A stretch of 9,385 nucleotides of DNA. Source: Acidimicrobiia bacterium. Its GTDB lineage: Bacteria > Actinomycetota > Acidimicrobiia > IMCC26256 > BP-133. The position numbers were made by a program, and so were the translations under genes. The DNA is taken from contig JAICGL010000118.1 in assembly GCA_025923175.1 (NCBI GenBank), positions 1 to 9,385 on the forward strand. The letters are read 5' to 3'. The notes beneath the pieces are model-generated. The model did no database searches. It was not told the DNA's origin and saw nothing but the letters and a program-made list of their open reading frames with translations. Each line of letters starts with the position of its first letter. Within the stretch, counting starts at the first letter, position 1. Of this stretch, positions 7,060 through 9,385 are shown one piece after another.

Positions 7060-7082
7060 GAGGTTTCCGTGACGGGGGGGAG
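7060..7082 (+). promoter_or_regulatory. two ribosome binding sites, including a seven-G run, before the small frameshifted gene
   Basis: GAGG at 7060-7063 lies five bases before GTG 7069. A run of seven G at 7074-7080 followed by AG lies four bases before ATG 7087. Both starts are in the same frame, which does not continue into the well-preserved 3' part of the gene. Two good initiation signals here argue that translation originally began at this place. Confidence 0.45.
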
Positions 7083-7249
7083 ACCAATGCCGCTCAGTCA
7101 TCACGACCTGATGGCTGCCGCCGCCATCTCAACGGCACGGCAGAGCCACGCCCACCTCTGGGACCGTAGACACCGTCGCCGCCGACCTCGCGGCCGGGAC
7201 CGCGACCTACAGGGCAACCGACCTCACCTGTCTGGACCACGGCTTCGTC
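7069..7249 (+). pseudogene. detached 5' end of the small gene (out of frame with its 3' part)
   Basis: Translation from GTG 7069 or ATG 7087, both with good ribosome binding sites, gives MPLSHHDLMAAAAISTA and then degenerates into an Arg/His-rich run, the usual look of a wrong frame in GC-rich DNA. The other forward frame becomes protein-like at about 7142 (ATPTSGTVDTVAADLAAG, then TATYRATDLTCLDHG) and runs on without a break to the stop at 7496-7498. That frame has a stop at 7109-7111 and no ATG, GTG or TTG before 7250. A frameshift or small deletion between about 7112 and 7145 would explain this. The MAAAAISTA stretch may be the remnant of a signal peptide. A sequencing or assembly error would give the same picture. 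Confidence 0.4.
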
Positions 7250-7498
7250 GTGAACGGCATCATGAACGGCCCCTCTCAGCCGGCGAGGGTGTCATGGGAC
7301 ATGCAGTGGAGCGGCCCCATCGGCCGTTCGACGGTGAACGATGACACGAACCGCTTCAGGCTCGATGCCACCGAGACCAAGTGCGTGATCGACTGGTCGG
7401 CTGACGGGCCGGGGGACTTCAGCTTCAAGGCCGATCCCAGCTCGTCCAACACCACCTACGCCCTGGTCGGCAGGGAACGCAACGGGGTGTTCTACTGA
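7250..7498 (+). CDS. small hypothetical protein, probably N-terminally truncated and formerly secreted
   Basis: From the first possible in-frame start (GTG 7250) the product is 82 residues, beginning VNGIMNGPSQPARV and ending in ALVGRERNGVFY. Codon use is like that of the neighbours, and the same frame is clearly coding for about 35 codons upstream of this GTG. The true protein is therefore longer and this start is probably not the original one. Two cysteines, one just upstream in DLTCLDHG and one in ETKCVIDW, and the alternating polar/hydrophobic pattern suggest a small extracellular beta-rich domain with a disulfide. I do not recognise the family. The gene is downstream of the DJ-1/PfpI operon (64 bp) and converges on the phosphoesterase, with four bases between the stops. 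Confidence 0.5.
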   Translation: MNGIMNGPSQPARVSWDMQWSGPIGRSTVNDDTNRFRLDATETKCVIDWSADGPGDFSFKADPSSSNTTYALVGRERNGVFY

Positions 7499-7502
7499 CA
7501 CC

Positions 7503-8582
7503 TCAGCCGAAGTAGCTGTCCCGTGTGGTGGTTGTGGTCGACGGCCGGGGCCTGGTGGTCGTCGTCGGCCGGGGCGCCGGCGGCTTGGTGGTCGTCGTCG
7601 GCGGAGGTGGCTCGTTGTCGTCGATCGTCGTCGTCGTAACGGACGGGGCCGTTCCGCCGGTCGAGCTCGGCCGGCCGTGGCAGGCGGTGGTTCCCGAATC
7701 GGTGAACGTCTTCCCCGCCTGCGGCAGGAACTTCCAGTCATAGCCATCGGCGTGGAGCGCCAGCTTCAATGCGCCGAGGGTCTTGGCGTGGCGCACCTGG
7801 CTGTTGGGCTTCACCGCCTTGAAGCCGTAGAGGTCGTTGCCGCCGGTACCGACGGTGAACTGCCGGATTCCGAACGCGGGATCGGCCTTCCCCCAGGGGT
7901 TCTGCGGGGCGAAGCGCTCGTAGACGTGCGCGTGCCCGCTCAGGACGACGTCGGCGCCGAACTCGTAGAGCGCATCCCAGAACGGTCCCACCGACGGCCA
8001 GTTGCCGTGCTGGCTATCGGAGGAGAAGCGGGGGTGGTGCCAGTAGGCCAGCGTGCACTTGTTGGCATGGGCGGCCAGATCGGCGCGCAGCCAGCGCTCC
8101 TGCTCCGACCCCTTGCCACAGGCCACTTTGCCGCAGTTGCTGTTGAGGACGACGACGTGCCACTGGCCAAGGTTGTAGCTGTACCAACCTTTTCCTCGCT
8201 GCCCGGCCCGGACGCCGAAGTAGTTGAAGTACCCGGCGGCGCCTGGTGTGCGGTACTCGTGGTTGCCGACCGCCGGTCGAGTCCGCCACTTGAACCGACC
8301 CCACGTCGGCCCGTAACAGTTAGCGAACTGGGACGCGCTCCCATGGTTGTAGACGGCGTCGCCCAACACAGCCACCGTTCCGCCGATGGTCTGAGAAACC
8401 ACCGCGGCAGTGGCCGTGTCACCCAGGTGACCGCAGCCGGCGATGTCGCCGGCCGCGATGAGTACCGGATCGACCGCCTCCGCTGGTGAGACGCCCACCA
8501 GTCCCCAGGCAACAGCCAGGGCGGCGACGAGGGGCGCAACACGGCGGGAGGAAAAAGGTACAAACCCCAGCAATTTCCCCAT
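7503..8582 (-). CDS. secreted metallophosphoesterase with Thr/Pro-rich C-terminal tail
   Basis: From ATG 8582 the product has 359 residues. Residues 1-36 are a clear Sec signal peptide (basic SSRR, hydrophobic core, cleavage after AEA). The calcineurin-like phosphoesterase motifs follow in order: AAGD (D46), GDAVY at 74-78, GNHEY at 106-110, WHHPRF at 181-186 and GHAH at 216-219. These supply the usual ligands of a two-metal centre. The closest match I recall is a group of exported actinobacterial phosphoesterases distantly related to purple acid phosphatases, with TWGRFKWRTRP, GYFNYFG and FWDALYEFGADVVLSGH. Hydrolysis of an extracellular phosphoester is likely; the substrate is unknown. Residues about 315-359 are low-complexity TTTT/PPPP/RP repeats ending RDSYFG, probably a flexible linker or wall-spanning tail; I see no LPXTG signal. 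GTG at 8591, three codons upstream, is an alternative start. The gene is divergent from a small membrane protein. Confidence 0.9.
   Translation of the reverse strand: MGKLLGFVPFSSRRVAPLVAALAVAWGLVGVSPAEAVDPVLIAAGDIAGCGHLGDTATAAVVSQTIGGTVAVLGDAVYNHGSASQFANCYGPTWGRFKWRTRPAVGNHEYRTPGAAGYFNYFGVRAGQRGKGWYSYNLGQWHVVVLNSNCGKVACGKGSEQERWLRADLAAHANKCTLAYWHHPRFSSDSQHGNWPSVGPFWDALYEFGADVVLSGHAHVYERFAPQNPWGKADPAFGIRQFTVGTGGNDLYGFKAVKPNSQVRHAKTLGALKLALHADGYDWKFLPQAGKTFTDSGTTACHGRPSSTGGTAPSVTTTTIDDNEPPPPTTTTKPPAPRPTTTTRPRPSTTTTTRDSYFG
7515..7640. repeat. GTC/GTG triplet-rich low-complexity DNA encoding the Thr tail
   Basis: On the plus strand this stretch is dominated by repeated GTGGT and GTCGTC units, which on the coding strand are ACC/ACG/ACA threonine codons broken by proline runs. 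Mixed codons show it is not a pure microsatellite, but such DNA is prone to slippage, so tail length probably varies between strains. Confidence 0.6.
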
Positions 8583-8592
8583 ACCGCCCACC

Positions 8593-8626
8593 AGTATGAC
8601 AGTGATTTTCAGCGGAGAGTCAGCGG
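8593..8626 (-). promoter_or_regulatory. heptamer direct repeat with 11-bp period and a candidate -10 element for the phosphoesterase gene
   Basis: TCAGCGG occurs at 8609-8615 and again at 8620-8626, four bases apart, giving an 11-bp start-to-start period (one helical turn). On the minus strand it reads CCGCTGA-CTCT-CCGCTGA, followed after ten bases by CATACT (8593-8598), a plausible -10 located ten bases before the ATG at 8582. Heptamer direct repeats at 11-bp spacing just upstream of the -10 are the known binding pattern of SARP/BTAD activators. A BTAD regulator is encoded in this window, but its link to this site is inference. The repeat could instead serve the divergent small gene at 8646. 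Confidence 0.4.
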
Positions 8627-8645
8627 CCTGATCGAAATTGTCGGC

Positions 8646-8828
8646 ATGCATGACCACATTCGCGACGCCTTCCTGATTGCGACCGTCGGCACCGCGCTCA
8701 TCGCCACCGGGTCGGCGGTGTTCGGCCTGGGCCGTCGCCTTCCCCCTCCCCCCGAGGTCCACCGCACTCCGGCTCCGCAGGTCGTGCCGGCACCGTCGGA
8801 TCCGCCCGAGCTAGCCCGCCCGGAGTGA
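8646..8828 (+). CDS. small single-pass membrane protein with Pro-rich tail
   Basis: The product has 60 residues. Residues about 8-27 (AFLIATVGTALIATGSAVFG) form one hydrophobic membrane-spanning stretch, followed by GRR and a Pro-rich tail (LPPPPEVHRTPAPQVVPAP and onward). Codons are strongly G/C-ending throughout, which supports a real gene. No Shine-Dalgarno sequence precedes the ATG, so a leaderless or weak start is implied. The Arg pair after the hydrophobic stretch suggests a cytoplasmic C-terminus by the positive-inside rule. It is divergent from the phosphoesterase (63 bp between starts), and its last 18 bases overlap the 3' end of the HNH gene on the other strand. I do not recognise a family, and the function is unknown. 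Confidence 0.5.
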   Translation: MHDHIRDAFLIATVGTALIATGSAVFGLGRRLPPPPEVHRTPAPQVVPAPSDPPELARPE

Positions 8829-9086
8829 ACGCGCCGAGGGGGTGAGGTGATCGGGCCGCACACAGCGCGGGTTGCGGCACAGGTGACGGAGGCGAAGGCC
8901 GGGCCGCTGGCCGGTCGCCAGCAACCACGCAACCCGGTGTGCCTTCTGGAGGCGGCCGTCGAGACGGACGATGCCGTAGCCGGTGACATCGCTGCTGCCC
9001 TTCCAGTCCCAGCAGCCGTCACCGGATGTCCGATCGACCTTGGCCCAGAACGACAGGACACTGTCCTCGACGAGGCGGCGTCTCAC
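8811..9086 (-). CDS. small HNH endonuclease-like protein
   Basis: The product has 91 residues from GTG 9084-9086. The sequence follows short HNH proteins: FWAKVD near the start, CWDWKGSSDVTGYGIVRLDG, AHRVAWLLATG, then the nuclease signature HLCRNPRCVRPDHL. H68, N72 and H80 give the H-N-H set, and C70/C75 could help hold the fold. In many relatives the residue before the first His is Asp or His; here it is R67, so activity is uncertain. Such stand-alone proteins are common in phages and their integrated remnants, but no other phage gene is visible here. The GTG overlaps the TGA of the SBBP-repeat gene (GTGA, 9083-9086), supporting this start and translational coupling. A DNA-cutting role is inferred from the family only. 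Confidence 0.75.
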   Translation of the reverse strand: MRRRLVEDSVLSFWAKVDRTSGDGCWDWKGSSDVTGYGIVRLDGRLQKAHRVAWLLATGQRPGLRLRHLCRNPRCVRPDHLTPSARSLRAG

Positions 9087-9385
9087 TGGCTGCTCGCCAC
9101 GACGTGTCGGAGGGCGTAGGCGTCGAGGTTGCCGTGGGCCCGGCCGTCGAGCGTGCCGCGGGTGCTGCCGGCGATGACGACGCCGCTCTCCAGATCGACG
9201 GCCAACGCCAGGCCGTAGTCGTCCTCGGGCGTGCCGTACTGGTGGGTCCAGACGGTGTGCCCGCCGGGGCCGTACCGGCGGACGAAGGCGTCGACCCGCC
9301 CCGAGGCCCGCTGGCCCGGCAGGACCCGCTCGGTGGCCCCGACCAGATATGCGTCCTCAACGCCTCCGACCGCGACGTCCCAGGC
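9083..9385 (-). CDS. SBBP-type beta-propeller protein, C-terminal part (gene continues beyond the right edge)
   Basis: The last 100 codons of a longer gene lie in this window; the frame is open to base 9385 and ends at the TGA in 9083-9085. Two repeats are visible, one around EDAYLVGATERVLPGQ with VDAFVRRYGPGGHTVWTHQYG, the other EDDYGLALAVDLESGVVIAGSTRGTL with LDAYALRHV. This alternation of [DA]...VGGxT, DAFVxRY and G...W..Q.GT is the SBBP (beta-propeller) repeat found in secreted or surface bacterial proteins. The protein ends right after a blade with AYALRHVVASSQ, so the C-terminus looks complete. Ligand and N-terminal domains are not visible. It is the upstream partner of the HNH gene, overlapping it by four bases. 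Confidence 0.8.
   Translation of the reverse strand, partial: AWDVAVGGVEDAYLVGATERVLPGQRASGRVDAFVRRYGPGGHTVWTHQYGTPEDDYGLALAVDLESGVVIAGSTRGTLDGRAHGNLDAYALRHVVASSQ

Noticed and set aside
7515..7640. Triplet repeats as a CRISPR array or microsatellite
   Set aside because: There are no conserved repeat/spacer units; the pattern is explained by Thr and Pro codons of the phosphoesterase tail.
7677..8489. Plus-strand open frame of 270 codons opposite the phosphoesterase
   Set aside because: The minus-strand frame carries all metallophosphoesterase motifs and a signal peptide; the plus frame is a shadow.

Overview
The window is very GC-rich, with G or C at most third codon positions in every accepted gene. 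Its gene set is typical of high-GC Actinomycetota: a BTAD/AAA/TPR regulator, GlxA-type AraC regulator, secreted beta-propellers and a Thr/Pro-tailed phosphoesterase. The Thr-run/Pro tail and the SBBP propeller remind me of Acidimicrobiia, but that is inference and no rRNA or marker gene is present. I see no tRNA, rRNA, insertion sequence, CRISPR array or prophage block.

Layout, left to right. (1) Positions 2-52 may be the last codons of a plus-strand gene entering from the left. (2) A minus-strand pair, 1876 down to 54, encodes a SnoaL-like small protein and a secreted seven-repeat TolB/PD40-type beta-propeller, coupled by a GTGA stop/start overlap. (3) Divergently, 1952-5152 encodes a 1066-residue regulator (winged helix, BTAD, AAA ATPase, TPR). 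A 7-4-7 inverted repeat overlaps its start codon. (4) A gap of 173 bp carries a candidate operator and promoter (5281-5318) in front of a two-gene operon. Its members are a GlxA-type regulator (DJ-1/PfpI plus AraC HTH, 5326-6315) and a stand-alone DJ-1/PfpI protein resembling isonitrile hydratase (6312-7004), joined by an ATGA overlap. (5) 7069-7498 holds a small gene whose 5' end lies in a different frame from its well-preserved 3' part, so it is probably frameshifted. (6) A secreted metallophosphoesterase (8582 down to 7503) is divergent from a short one-pass membrane protein (8646-8828). The 63 bp between them contain a heptamer direct repeat with 11-bp period. (7) At the right edge, minus strand, the end of an SBBP-repeat propeller overlaps (GTGA) a 91-residue HNH protein.

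Functionally the window looks like ordinary accessory chromosome rather than one known system. Its most coherent unit is the GlxA-type regulator with its DJ-1/PfpI partner: the sensor domain and the enzyme share a fold and are translationally coupled, suggesting one ligand is both sensed and processed. The BTAD regulator is placed to control itself and perhaps the SnoaL/propeller pair. Three exported proteins (two propellers and the phosphoesterase) point to cell-surface or extracellular functions. None of the regulatory links can be proven from sequence alone.
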